Source: Alkalimarinus alittae
Lineage (GTDB): Bacteria; Pseudomonadota; Gammaproteobacteria; Pseudomonadales; Oleiphilaceae
Direction: 5' to 3'
DNA length: 64,000 nt
NCBI RefSeq assembly: GCF_026016465.1
Contig: NZ_CP100390.1
Span: forward strand, 2,642,001 to 2,706,000
Part shown: one piece after another, positions 16,388 to 25,772 of the stretch
Position numbering within the stretch: the first letter of the stretch is position 1
Layout: each line of letters starts with the position of its first letter
Notes under the pieces: generated by a model
Databases searched by the model: none
Told to the model about the DNA's origin: nothing
The model's input: only the letters and a program-made list of their open reading frames with translations
Program-made: the position numbers and the translations under genes

Positions 16388-17651
16388 TTGCTCTCTGTGC
16401 TAGATTAGAAAAATAAAGGTATACTGGGATAAGCGCTAACAGACCCAACAGCCCTGCAACCATATAGAGTGTCGTGTAACCCGCAAACTTGGCGACAAAC
16501 CCACTTAACGCCCCTACTAAACCCGACATAACCACTTGAATGCACGCCTGAACCGTAAAATCACTGCCTTCATGGTCTTTTCTACACTGCCCCATCATCA
16601 GCGCGAATAACGCCACAGTTGACATACCATCGGCGGCTTGTTCGAACAGTGCAACGGCAATAACCACATCTACACTCAAATCACCCTTTGCTAATACGCC
16701 ATAAGCGGCAATACCGAGTGCTTGTAGCAAGCCAAAAAGCAGTAGTGACCCTTTTGCGCCTAATCGATAGTAAATAAAGCCCGCTAAAACGGCGGCAATC
16801 AAGCCACATATTGAGGCCCAAAACGTTATTTCCGCAATGGCCGTAAGACTGAACTCAAGATCAACCAAAAGCGGTTTTATCATGCCTGAGCCTAAGGCAT
16901 CAGCGACTTTATAGGTAAACAATACAACCAACCAATACCTGATACCACGTTGAGAGAAGAACCCCCTATAGGCATCAAACCAACTGGATTTATTGGATGT
17001 GTAATGGCTGCAGTGCTCATCCTTAAGTCTTTTTGGTTGTGTATTTTCTGATGGTTCTTTAAATAAATACGAGGGCACGAGTAGTACGAATAAGCAAAGG
17101 GACAAAAACTGAAATGAAAGCGACCAGCCAAGCTTATCGACACTTAATAACAATAGGCTTCCACTGAGAATCATCCCCGCTTTAAACCCTGACACCTGAA
17201 TACTATTACCCAAACCTCGCCACTTTTCTGGTAATAATTTAACCGCTAAACCATCGGTGGCGATATCTTGCGTAGCGGCGGTAGTATTGATCATCAGCAC
17301 CAATAAAAAAAACAAAATAATAAACGAGCCAAACAGTGTATCTGGGGTAAAAAATGACAATATCAGTATCAGCAGCGCTAACGCCGATTGCATGGTTAAT
17401 ATCCACCCTCGTTGATCACCCAAGCGTGCGACTTCAGTTCTATCTACAAAAGGTGCCCAAAGAAACTTTAAAAACCACGGTAACGCAAGCAGTTTTAACA
17501 AGCCGATATATTCAACCGCCACGCCATATTCGCGTAATAGTGCGGGTAGTGCATGCGCTAAAAATCCGGAGGGTAAGCCTTGCGAAAAATACAACGATGA
17601 AAGTAAAACAACGGTAAAGACTGGTAAGGTTTTGGGTTCAGTAGGCAGCAT
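16371..17651 (-). CDS. AmpG/PAT-like MFS transporter
   Basis: A 426-residue protein with 12 predicted membrane helices. The N-terminal SSLYFSQGLPSGF and LKLLALPWFLKFLWAPFVDR match the AmpG/acetyl-CoA transporter branch of the major facilitator superfamily. AmpG brings muropeptides (anhydro-MurNAc peptides) into the cytoplasm for cell-wall recycling. Whether this copy does so is uncertain, since the branch also holds unrelated carriers. It follows the HD-GYP gene by 21 bp and overlaps ychJ. Confidence 0.8.
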   Translation of the reverse strand: MLPTEPKTLPVFTVVLLSSLYFSQGLPSGFLAHALPALLREYGVAVEYIGLLKLLALPWFLKFLWAPFVDRTEVARLGDQRGWILTMQSALALLILILSFFTPDTLFGSFIILFFLLVLMINTTAATQDIATDGLAVKLLPEKWRGLGNSIQVSGFKAGMILSGSLLLLSVDKLGWSLSFQFLSLCLFVLLVPSYLFKEPSENTQPKRLKDEHCSHYTSNKSSWFDAYRGFFSQRGIRYWLVVLFTYKVADALGSGMIKPLLVDLEFSLTAIAEITFWASICGLIAAVLAGFIYYRLGAKGSLLLFGLLQALGIAAYGVLAKGDLSVDVVIAVALFEQAADGMSTVALFALMMGQCRKDHEGSDFTVQACIQVVMSGLVGALSGFVAKFAGYTTLYMVAGLLGLLALIPVYLYFSNLAQRANANDQ

Positions 17652-17672
17652 TAAATAGGCACTATTGGTTAA

Positions 17673-18887
17673 TTAATCGCACATATTTAAAATAGTAAAC
17701 TCATCAAGGTCAAATGTTTCTAATAGCTCCCCCATTGAATAGCTTAAATCGATGAGCAGCGACCGTTGAGTGTCACTCATTTTCACCTCAGTATCATTCG
17801 TCAGCGTTTCTAGATGGGTTTGAAACGATACGATCATGGCCTCTAGTTCGTCGAGTAACACGGTTAACTCAAATAACACATCATTCTCTTGCTGCGCCTG
17901 ATCCTCTCCTAATGTCGATAACCACTGATCCAGCGCGTCTGACAAAATCCCTGCAGTCGTCACCAACATCCAAGCTCTTCTGGCTATTTGTTTTGATGTA
18001 ATGACCACGAGGGTCTCGTTCAATAAAGCCAGTTCTGAAGTTGCAGTTAAAACATGAGGCCAGCGTTTATTTAACTGGCGTTGACTCTCAATAATCGAGG
18101 CAGTGTTTCTCACCGAACGATTGGTAGTACCAGAAACACTCGGTCTAATGACGTTAATGACGGCACTAAAAACAGGCCTAAAATAAACTGACGCATTCAA
18201 TTTTAAAATAGGCAAAATAGAGACGAAGTTATAGTTTTGTTCAACACCACGATGGCAAAGATCGCTCACTTCATTACTGACAATCAATATTTGTTGCGCT
18301 GTACTTAAACCCTGTTCAACTTTACCATCAGGAAAACCCGAGCCATCAAACCGTTCATGATGGGTGCGTATAATCGGTTTAATTCCTGGTGAAAGTCGAG
18401 GAATCGTATCTAAAAAGCGCCCTGTGATGACCGGGTGGTTATCATCATTCGCTTCACTATTTAATGAGCCCGCCTCATCCGAGAAAATAGGCGACAGTTT
18501 TTTTAAATGCGCCCTACCTGATGCCGCAATATCTTGAACAAGACCCGCAATAAATAAGTCTTTAGTCGCACTAACCGGCAGTTTTAATTGCCCTGCTATC
18601 AAAAAGCAAAACCAACTACAAAACAGCGCTTTTTCGATAAAGTCAGGATGACTCTCGGCGGCAGCTTTAAAGGCGTCCATTAAACTAGGGTATTCAGATA
18701 ATTGATAACAAAGAATACGAAGTTTCTGATCATTACCAAAACCTCGATGTATTTCAGCCAATACATCATAGGTGTTGAATAGCTCAGAAAAGCCATTGAA
18801 TAAGAATTCGCCATGATTGAGCTTATCTGTGGGTGCTGTTTGGCCACCCAGTTCTGGGTGATTATTATTTACGCTTAACGAGCTCAT
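17673..18887 (-). CDS. HD-GYP-like protein with degenerate HD motif
   Basis: A 404-residue cytoplasmic protein with an HD-GYP-type domain at about residues 95-240. The GYP part is kept (HHERFDGSGFP), but the expected HD dyad of GLLHDIG reads GLVQDIA here, so a metal-binding His is missing. Canonical members cleave cyclic-di-GMP; this one may only bind it or act as a scaffold. The C-terminal half is helical and not recognised. It is the first gene of the unit with the AmpG-like and ychJ genes. Confidence 0.75.
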   Translation of the reverse strand: MSSLSVNNNHPELGGQTAPTDKLNHGEFLFNGFSELFNTYDVLAEIHRGFGNDQKLRILCYQLSEYPSLMDAFKAAAESHPDFIEKALFCSWFCFLIAGQLKLPVSATKDLFIAGLVQDIAASGRAHLKKLSPIFSDEAGSLNSEANDDNHPVITGRFLDTIPRLSPGIKPIIRTHHERFDGSGFPDGKVEQGLSTAQQILIVSNEVSDLCHRGVEQNYNFVSILPILKLNASVYFRPVFSAVINVIRPSVSGTTNRSVRNTASIIESQRQLNKRWPHVLTATSELALLNETLVVITSKQIARRAWMLVTTAGILSDALDQWLSTLGEDQAQQENDVLFELTVLLDELEAMIVSFQTHLETLTNDTEVKMSDTQRSLLIDLSYSMGELLETFDLDEFTILNMCD

Positions 18888-19179
18888 ATTGTATTCCAGA
18901 TAACTCAGTTTCTAGATGCATCAGGCTATTTTAGCGGTACCAAAATGACTTTAATACGCCGATCATTCTTATTCGTTGGGTTATTATGATTCTAGCAAAG
19001 TTATCTAAAAATAAACCACTAATAGATTGATATCTTTAACCTTGAATTATAGCTGAGCAAGGGCCATTATACGGTCACTATTAATATCCCTAAAGCCTTC
19101 TCTTAAGGTACTACCCCTAAGGTATTGATCTTAAGACGAGTACAAGCCTATTAAGCTTCAAAATAATAAGGAATATCGC

Positions 19180-20211
19180 ATGAAAGTTCTGGTTACCGGT
19201 GCTAACGGACACATTGGTGCAAACGTCGTTCGCTCACTCATTCAACAGGGACACACCGTTAAAGGGTTCATACGACAAGCGTCTGATACACAAGGTATTG
19301 ATGGCCTCGATCTTGAGCTTTGCTATGGCGATGTGATGAATGCAGAAAGTTTAGAACAGGCGGCGATTGGCTGTGATGCCATCATCCACTTAGCAGCGGT
19401 GTACAAGACCATTGCAAAAACAGCAGATGAGATTGTCGAGCCAGCCATTCAAGGGGCCAAAAACGTATTTTCTGCAGCTAACAAAGCCGGAATCAAACGC
19501 ATTGTTTACACCAGCTCTGTAGCGTCTGTTGGTTTTTCTTATGACCCTAATGAAAAAAGAACTGGAAGTGATTGGAATGACGACCCGCAAAACCCATATT
19601 ACATTGCAAAAACTAAAAGTGAGCAGGCAGCACAAGCCTTAGCCAAAGAGTATGGAATTCATGTTGTTGTTATCTGCCCTGCTATTGTATTAGGCCCATA
19701 CGATTACAGAATCACCCCCTCAAACCAAATGATTAAAGATTGGATTAATGGCAAAGGCCAAACCTATATTGGCGGCCTTAACTTTGTTGATGTGAGAGAT
19801 GTTGCAGATATCCACGTTGCTGCACTGACCAAAGGTGAAAACTATCATCGCTATATCGCGGGTGGCGAAAATATGGAGGTTAAAAAAGCAGGCCTGTTAT
19901 TGAAGAAGCTCACAGGGGTTAAACCACTTCATTTAGGGATGAGTCGCTCAATAACACTGCTGACTGCTAAGGTCGTAGAATCACTTTGCAAGGTCACCGG
20001 TATTACACCGCCATTCACCTATGATTTGGTATATGAAGTGGCTGAGCGTTACGCCTATTATGAATTTCAAGACACCATTGACACCTTGGGTATTACACCT
20101 CGCAAGGCCGAAGACACTATTAAAGACTGCATTCAATGGCTGCTTGACAACCAGAAAATTAAGCCTTCCATTGCGCAAAAAGTAAAAAACCAATTAGATA
20201 GCAACCGTTAG
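19180..20211 (+). CDS. NAD-dependent epimerase/dehydratase (extended SDR, dihydroflavonol reductase-like)
   Basis: A 343-residue extended short-chain dehydrogenase. It has the N-terminal Rossmann motif TGANGHIG, a catalytic Ser in YTSSVASVG and the YxxxK pair in PYYIAKTKSE. Its overall order is that of dihydroflavonol-4-reductase-like SDRs, which act on hydroxyl or keto groups of varied substrates. It lies 53 bp before the ArsM-like gene on the same strand, so the two probably share a transcript. A role in modifying a methylated arsenic compound is speculation. Confidence 0.85.
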   Translation: MKVLVTGANGHIGANVVRSLIQQGHTVKGFIRQASDTQGIDGLDLELCYGDVMNAESLEQAAIGCDAIIHLAAVYKTIAKTADEIVEPAIQGAKNVFSAANKAGIKRIVYTSSVASVGFSYDPNEKRTGSDWNDDPQNPYYIAKTKSEQAAQALAKEYGIHVVVICPAIVLGPYDYRITPSNQMIKDWINGKGQTYIGGLNFVDVRDVADIHVAALTKGENYHRYIAGGENMEVKKAGLLLKKLTGVKPLHLGMSRSITLLTAKVVESLCKVTGITPPFTYDLVYEVAERYAYYEFQDTIDTLGITPRKAEDTIKDCIQWLLDNQKIKPSIAQKVKNQLDSNR

Positions 20212-20264
20212 TGTTAGCGGTTACTCTAGCGATAGTATAACCGCATTCCACCACAGGAGTATTT

Positions 20265-21317
20265 ATGCAAGACGACGTTAAAGAGTATTACGGTAAAGTA
20301 CTTCAGCATAGTGATGACCTCAAAACCAATGCATGCTGCACTGACAGTAATATGCCTCATTATATTAAGCACGCATTGTCACAAGTTCATGATGAAGTCA
20401 TGGCGCGTTATTACGGCTGTGGTCTGATTGCGCCAGCACTATTAGAGGGCACCCGCATTCTTGACCTAGGCAGTGGCTCAGGTCGAGACTGTTATGTGCT
20501 GTCTCAATGGGTCGGCGAAAAAGGCTCTGTGGTGGGTGTTGATATGACTGAGGAGCAATTGAATATTGCTCAAAAACATGTCGATTACCATGCTAATAAA
20601 TTTGGCTATGCTAAGCCGAACACTGAATTTAAGCTCGGTTATATTGAGCGGTTAGATGAGCTAAATTTACCTGACAATAGCTTTGACATCATTGTGTCTA
20701 ACTGTGTTATTAATCTTTCCCCTGACAAAGAAGCCGTCATGAGAGAAGCTTATCGATTACTTAAACCAGGCGGTGAGCTTTATTTCTCCGATGTTTACGC
20801 CGATAGACGAGTTGAAGAAGAACTAGTCAATGACCCTGTATTATTTGGAGAGTGTTTAAGTGGCGCTTTATACTGGAATGACTTTATTAATTTGGCTAAA
20901 AAGTCTGGATTTAACGACCCTCGTTTAGTAGAAGACAGTGTTATCACTATTGACAATGAAAGCGTTGAAGACAAAATTGGTCATATAAACTTTTTCTCTG
21001 CAACGTACCGCTTATTTAAGCTACCTGAGCTAGAACCTCAATGCGAAGATTACGGGCAAGCGGTCATTTACAAGGGCTCTATTCCTAATCACCCTCAAGT
21101 ATTTTGGCTCGATAAACACCATGCGATTCAAAAAGGAAAAGTATTCCCTGTTTGCGGCAACACATGGAAGATGCTTCATGACACTCGCTTTAAAGATCAC
21201 TTCGAGTTTATCGGCAACTGGGATACACATTATGGCATTTTTGAAGGTTGCGGAACCTCACTCCCCTTTGATCTTTGGGAAGACGCCAACAGTGATTCAA
21301 GTGGTGGGTGCTGTTAA
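20265..21317 (+). CDS. arsM: ArsM-like arsenite SAM methyltransferase
   Basis: A 350-residue methyltransferase with the SAM motif ILDLGSGSGRDCYVL and the acidic GVDMTEEQL. Cysteines match the three arsenic-binding positions of ArsM: NACC near residue 25, SNCVINL near 147 and FGECLSG near 190. ArsM methylates As(III) to volatile or less toxic species. The C-terminal 100 residues, ending GGCC, form the extra domain seen in long ArsM forms. It shares a transcript with an SDR and is followed by a good terminator. No arsR or arsB lies in the window. Confidence 0.82.
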   Translation: MQDDVKEYYGKVLQHSDDLKTNACCTDSNMPHYIKHALSQVHDEVMARYYGCGLIAPALLEGTRILDLGSGSGRDCYVLSQWVGEKGSVVGVDMTEEQLNIAQKHVDYHANKFGYAKPNTEFKLGYIERLDELNLPDNSFDIIVSNCVINLSPDKEAVMREAYRLLKPGGELYFSDVYADRRVEEELVNDPVLFGECLSGALYWNDFINLAKKSGFNDPRLVEDSVITIDNESVEDKIGHINFFSATYRLFKLPELEPQCEDYGQAVIYKGSIPNHPQVFWLDKHHAIQKGKVFPVCGNTWKMLHDTRFKDHFEFIGNWDTHYGIFEGCGTSLPFDLWEDANSDSSGGCC

Positions 21318-21374
21318 CTGAACAACACCTATAGCTGAGCAACACTAAGAGAAGTTTAGCGTCTCGTTGAAAAA

Positions 21375-21399
21375 GGTGGCCGCTGTCCGGTCATCTTTT
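21375..21399 (+). terminator. Terminator downstream of the SDR-arsM pair
   Basis: GGTGGCCG pairs with CGGTCATC around a CTGTC loop (8 bp, two G-T pairs) and is followed by TTTT. Confidence 0.55.
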
Positions 21400-21573
21400 A
21401 TCGCTTAAAGGCAAAATCATTCCCCTCCCCCCCCTATTATTACCCCCTTTGCACGCCTAATAACGCCTATTTACAGCCTGTTGCGCTCTATAGTAAGCAT
21501 AAATAGGCTAAAGGCACATTAATTGCTGCTTAAAGACTAACCAAATCAGTCGTTTTTAACGCAGGGGAATATC

Positions 21574-22383
21574 ATGCTTCGTTTACCGGTTATCGCAATT
21601 GCCACCGGCCTAGCGGTAATATTAGCTACCGTTATCTTTTCAACCAAAGACCCTGGACTTTTTATCAACCTACCTGGGTTATCAATCATTGTCGGGGGTG
21701 TGCTCACCGCACTTTTTTTCAGTTACTCAAAATCAGATATTTTGACCGCATTCCGCACGGTAAAGTTATTGATCGATAACCACGCCATCGATAAACAGCA
21801 AGCCATTAAAGACATGACCGCAATCGCTTATTTGTGGAACAGAAAAGACCTTAAAGGCGTTGAAAAGAAACTCAGCACCATCGACAACAGCTTTTTACAC
21901 ATGGGTGTACAGCATATTATCGATGGCCGAACCACCGATGAAATAGCCTCGGTGCTTAATTGGAAAATTCGACAGCTACATCACTCAGAATACCGTTCAG
22001 CAAAGCTATTTCACTCCCTCGCGATGTTCGCCCCAGCGTTTGGCATGGTTGGCACGCTATTAGGGCTTGTGAATATGATGTACTTAATTAGCGATCAACC
22101 CAGTATCGACATTGCGAGCCACTTAGCTATTGCACTCGTAACAACGTTTTACGGATTAATATTTGCCAATGTTTTTTTTAAGCCCATTGCTATTAAACTT
22201 GAACGCAGGGCTGATCAACTGGTTGAGTGGATGCGCATTATGATGGTCGGCATCATGATGGTTGAAAAACGAAAAAGCGCTGCATTCATCGAACTCGCGA
22301 TGGAAACGCTCGACCCTTTTGAGCACTGCAATTTAGGGGCAGAGCTCACCTCACGCCCATTAGAGCCTGCACTTAACCATTAG
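21574..22383 (+). CDS. MotA/PomA-like stator subunit A
   Basis: A 269-residue inner-membrane protein of the MotA/TolQ/ExbB family with helices at about 1-22, 30-52, 150-172 and 185-205. The family signature FAPAFGMVGTLLGLVNMM is followed by ALVTTFYGLIFANVFFKPIA. This forms the ion-conducting stator channel with a MotB-type partner. It is coupled to the OmpA-domain gene 21 bp downstream. No flagellar genes are nearby, so this may be an orphan stator pair for a flagellum encoded elsewhere or another force-generating complex. Confidence 0.88.
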   Translation: MLRLPVIAIATGLAVILATVIFSTKDPGLFINLPGLSIIVGGVLTALFFSYSKSDILTAFRTVKLLIDNHAIDKQQAIKDMTAIAYLWNRKDLKGVEKKLSTIDNSFLHMGVQHIIDGRTTDEIASVLNWKIRQLHHSEYRSAKLFHSLAMFAPAFGMVGTLLGLVNMMYLISDQPSIDIASHLAIALVTTFYGLIFANVFFKPIAIKLERRADQLVEWMRIMMVGIMMVEKRKSAAFIELAMETLDPFEHCNLGAELTSRPLEPALNH

Positions 22384-22404
22384 CAAATAATTCGGGGGTT
22401 TATT

Positions 22405-23169
22405 ATGGCTTATCAACCTTATTGCAAGCCAATAGCTGCAGTCGTAACATCGCCCACCTACTACGATGACTTTGCGCTAGAAGACAAAATTCTGCCTGAT
22501 CAACGCGTTGATAGTGAATCATGGTTGCTAAGCTATATTGATGTGTTTCTGCTTATTATCGCCTTCTTAATAATTATGCTTTTAAAATCGACAGATCAAA
22601 CATCAGCTGCCGAACAGCCACTAGTCAATGATCCTACACCTCTAGCTACACCTCTAACTACACCTCTAGCTACACCTCAAACCACACCCCAAACCGCTCA
22701 TGATCCCGCACCTCAAGCCTTAACAGAGACATTAAGAGGCCTCAGTGCCGACCACCGCATAACAGTTGCCAGCAACGATAGGCATATCAGTGTCCGCCTT
22801 GATAATACGTTAATGTTTGATTCTTCAAAGGCGGTTATCAAGCCTGAGGGTAAACAAGCTATTCTGGCGTTAGTTCCAACATTAAAAGCACTGAATAAAC
22901 CGCTAGTGATTGAGGGTCATACCGACAATACGCCGATTAACACATCGCTTTACCCATCTAACTGGGAGTTATCAGCCGCTCGCGCCAATAGTGTTTTGCA
23001 TTACCTTTCATCTCAAGGGGTACCCAAATCACTATTGAGTACCGCTAATTATGCCGATACTCGCCCCCTCGCGCCTAATAACAGTCAAACCAACCGAAGC
23101 ATGAACCGAAGGGTTAATCTGCTGATTTTAATCGAGGGAGCATCAGGCAACAGTGATTTTAAACTCTAA
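22405..23169 (+). CDS. MotB/PomB-like stator subunit B (OmpA domain)
   Basis: A 254-residue protein with one N-terminal helix (about 40-65; LSYIDVFLLIIAFLI) carrying the ion-binding Asp that MotB proteins need, and a C-terminal OmpA-like peptidoglycan-binding domain (about 130-245; VIEGHTDNTPIN, then SNWELSAARANSVLHYL and NRSMNRRVNLLI). The linker at about 72-105 is a Thr/Pro-rich low-complexity stretch built from repeated TPLAT/TPQT units. It works with the MotA-like protein just upstream as a wall-anchored stator. Confidence 0.87.
   Translation: MAYQPYCKPIAAVVTSPTYYDDFALEDKILPDQRVDSESWLLSYIDVFLLIIAFLIIMLLKSTDQTSAAEQPLVNDPTPLATPLTTPLATPQTTPQTAHDPAPQALTETLRGLSADHRITVASNDRHISVRLDNTLMFDSSKAVIKPEGKQAILALVPTLKALNKPLVIEGHTDNTPINTSLYPSNWELSAARANSVLHYLSSQGVPKSLLSTANYADTRPLAPNNSQTNRSMNRRVNLLILIEGASGNSDFKL
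22634..22695 (+). repeat. In-gene tandem repeat encoding a Thr-Pro linker
   Basis: CACCTCTAGCTA-type 12-mers recur about four times with slips to CACCTCAAACCA. They encode TP-rich repeats in the MotB-like protein. Repeat slippage could change linker length without breaking the frame, since 12 is a multiple of 3. Confidence 0.6.
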
Positions 23170-23210
23170 AAGAGGCATAATAGCGCCAAATTTTAGAGGG
23201 TTATTAGATT

Positions 23211-23795
23211 ATGAGTACAGAAACTATATTGTTACAACGTTGCGATTCAAAATGCGAACTCTGTTCTTCTGATTCAAACTTGGATCTCTATCAGGTTCCA
23301 CCCGATGCAACAAATGATGCCGATAAATGCGTTATGATTTGCGACACTTGCCGTGGACAAATCGATCAGCCCGATACTATTGATGCAAACCACTGGCGCT
23401 GCTTAAACGACAGTATGTGGAGCCAAGTACCTGCTGTTCAGGTTATGGCATGGCGTCAACTCAAGCAGTTATCAACCGCTGGCGAAAGCTGGGCAAACGA
23501 TTTGCTTGATATGTTATACCTCGAAGATGATGTAAAAGCATGGGCAGAATCAACGGTTCCCGCTGAAAGCGATGACAGCACAACACCGACGCTAGACAGT
23601 AATGGTGCAGTTTTGCAGGCAGGCGATACCGTCACATTAATTAAAGACCTTGATGTAAAAGGCGCAGGATTTACTGCCAAGCGCGGCACAGCTGTTAGAA
23701 ACATCTCGTTAACGTCAAACCCTGAGCATATCGAAGGGCGCGTTAACGGTACACGAATCGTACTACTGACCTGCTTCCTGAAGAAGTCAAACTAG
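23211..23795 (+). CDS. PhnA domain-containing protein
   Basis: A 194-residue protein with an N-terminal zinc ribbon (CELC near residue 17 and CDTC near residue 45) and a C-terminal PhnA domain (about 125-190; LQAGDTVTLIKDLDVKGAGF, then KRGTAVRNISLT and IEGRVNGTRIVLLTCFLKK). PhnA proteins were once linked to phosphonate use but their role is unresolved. A perfect 11-bp hairpin follows the gene. Reading from the upstream stator pair is possible (41 bp gap). Confidence 0.85.
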   Translation: MSTETILLQRCDSKCELCSSDSNLDLYQVPPDATNDADKCVMICDTCRGQIDQPDTIDANHWRCLNDSMWSQVPAVQVMAWRQLKQLSTAGESWANDLLDMLYLEDDVKAWAESTVPAESDDSTTPTLDSNGAVLQAGDTVTLIKDLDVKGAGFTAKRGTAVRNISLTSNPEHIEGRVNGTRIVLLTCFLKKSN

Positions 23796-23808
23796 TCACA
23801 ACACACAT

Positions 23809-23835
23809 GAGGCAAATTCGAACTGAATTTGCCTC
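23809..23835. terminator. Perfect 11-bp hairpin after the PhnA-domain gene
   Basis: GAGGCAAATTC and GAATTTGCCTC are exact complements around a five-base loop (GAACT). No clear T-run follows, so it may block rather than fully end transcription. Confidence 0.55.
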
Positions 23836-23914
23836 TACCTGACTCATACTTTAACGTCTATCTTATAACTTAAACTGCAACACTCTCACCCCTTAAAACT
23901 CAGAGCAAAGATGA

Positions 23915-25705
23915 ATGCGACCCCACAACTATGATGTAGAGCCAGATGCTGGCATGAAATTGCATGTAATAAAAATGCTATTTCCTTATCTTTTAGAGTT
24001 TAAAAAGCGCGTCTTCTTGGCATTAAGTTGTTTAGTGTTAGCCAAAGTTGCCAGCATCATTATTCCGTTCATTTTAAAAGACATTGTCGATGCACTAGAT
24101 GCAAAAGATTTAGGTGCTAGCGCATTACTAGTGGCGCCCTTAGGGCTTGTTGCCGCGTACGGCTTAGCCCGGTTTATGAACGTCGTATTTAATGAAATTA
24201 GAGATACGTTATTTGGCCGTGTGACAGAGCGGACGATCAGACGCATAGGTCTTCAAACATTTAGACACCTTCATAAACTTGATATGGATTTTCATATTAA
24301 TCGCCGTACCGGTGGATTATCGAGAGATATCGAGCGAGGCACTACAGGCATCAACATGCTGATGCGCTTTTTAGTGTTCAACATATTCCCTACTTTATTT
24401 GAAGTTTTGATGGTTATCGGCCTACTCTTCTACAACTACGGCATTAGCTTTGCCCTGATTATTTTATTATCTGTTGTTGCATACGTCGCTTATTCTATTG
24501 TGGCGACAGACTTGCGCACTCGCTTCGTTAGAGAGGTCAACAAGGCAGACTCTGCATCCAATTCGAGAGCTATAGATAGCCTGCTTAACTATGAGACGGT
24601 TAAATACTTTACCAACGAAACATACGAGTCGAATCGCTATGACGAAAACCTAGCAACGTGGGAGCACGCGAAACGAAAAAACCGACTCACTATGTTTGCA
24701 TTAAATGGTGGCCAGGCATTAATCATCGCCGTAGCGACCACCAGTATGCTCGCACTCGCAGCCCTACGCGTCGCAGATGGCACCATGAGTATTGGTGATT
24801 TTGTATTAATAAACGCATTTATGATGCAGATTTTCATTCCGCTTAATTTTTTAGGTTTTGTCTATCGCGAAATAAAAGGATCATTAGCAAACATCGAGCA
24901 GATGTTTGAACTACTCAAAAAGCAGCCCAAAATAACGGACTCAAAAGATGCAGAAGACCTTGCACTCGCGAATGCGGAGCTTGCATTTAACAATGTATCT
25001 TTTCACTACAATTCTGAAAGGCCAATCATTAAAAATGTTAGCTTTACCGTTAGAGAAGGCGAAAAAGTAGCATTAGTGGGTGAAAGTGGCTCAGGTAAAT
25101 CGACACTGGTAAAGCTGCTCTTTCGTTTTTACGACTGCAACCAAGGGTCAATCACCATTAATGGCAAAGATTTGCGTGATGTAACACAACAATCGTTAAG
25201 AAAAGCCATCGGAATTGTCCCCCAAGATACAGTACTTTTTAATGACACTATTTTAGAAAACGTACGCTATGGAAACGTAGACGCTAGCGACGAAGAGGTG
25301 TTAAAAGCTATTAGCTTAGCGCACCTAGATGACTTTATTAGTCAGCTGCCCAAAGGTGTCTTAACGACTGTTGGCGAACGAGGCCTTAAATTGTCTGGTG
25401 GTGAAAAACAGCGCGTGGCAATAGCCAGAACCATTCTAAAACACCCACCTATTCTGGTCTTCGATGAAGCAACCTCTTCACTCGATAGCCGATCAGAGCA
25501 GGCGATTTTAGAAGCAATAAAAGAAGTATCAGAAGGATATACCAGTTTGGTAATTGCTCACCGCTTATCAACCGTCGTCGATGCCGATAAGATTATTCTA
25601 TTGAACCATGGGGAACTAGCCGAGCAAGGCACCCACGAGCAGCTATTAGCACTGAATGGTCAGTATGCTAAGTTATGGCGCATTCAGCAAAAAGAGCGTG
25701 AGTAA
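23915..25705 (+). CDS. ATM1/HMT1-type ABC transporter (permease-ATPase)
   Basis: A 596-residue half-transporter: six membrane helices at about residues 20-310, then an ATPase domain at 345-590. Walker A is GESGSGKST, the signature is LSGGEKQRVAIART, and Walker B is ILVFDEATSSLD. The RRTGGLSRDIERGTTGIN segment is typical of the ATM1 branch that exports glutathione-linked or sulfur/iron compounds and heavy-metal conjugates. It works as a homodimer in the inner membrane. It is convergent with yciH, with a shared terminator. Confidence 0.9.
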   Translation: MRPHNYDVEPDAGMKLHVIKMLFPYLLEFKKRVFLALSCLVLAKVASIIIPFILKDIVDALDAKDLGASALLVAPLGLVAAYGLARFMNVVFNEIRDTLFGRVTERTIRRIGLQTFRHLHKLDMDFHINRRTGGLSRDIERGTTGINMLMRFLVFNIFPTLFEVLMVIGLLFYNYGISFALIILLSVVAYVAYSIVATDLRTRFVREVNKADSASNSRAIDSLLNYETVKYFTNETYESNRYDENLATWEHAKRKNRLTMFALNGGQALIIAVATTSMLALAALRVADGTMSIGDFVLINAFMMQIFIPLNFLGFVYREIKGSLANIEQMFELLKKQPKITDSKDAEDLALANAELAFNNVSFHYNSERPIIKNVSFTVREGEKVALVGESGSGKSTLVKLLFRFYDCNQGSITINGKDLRDVTQQSLRKAIGIVPQDTVLFNDTILENVRYGNVDASDEEVLKAISLAHLDDFISQLPKGVLTTVGERGLKLSGGEKQRVAIARTILKHPPILVFDEATSSLDSRSEQAILEAIKEVSEGYTSLVIAHRLSTVVDADKIILLNHGELAEQGTHEQLLALNGQYAKLWRIQQKERE

Positions 25706-25742
25706 TAACATAGGTGTATCGACCCATTCAAAATGGTGCGTT

Positions 25743-25772
25743 AAAAAGCAGGCCTTAACCCCCTGCTTTTTT
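25743..25772. terminator. Bidirectional terminator between the ABC transporter and yciH, with the yciH stop in the loop
   Basis: AAAAAGCAGG (25743-25752) pairs with CCTGCTTTTT (25762-25771). A-runs and T-runs on both sides let it stop both convergent genes. The yciH TAA (25755-25757) lies in the loop. Confidence 0.85.

Noticed and set aside
22634-22695. CRISPR-like short repeats
   Set aside because: The units are 12 bp, contiguous and in frame within a gene; there are no spacers.
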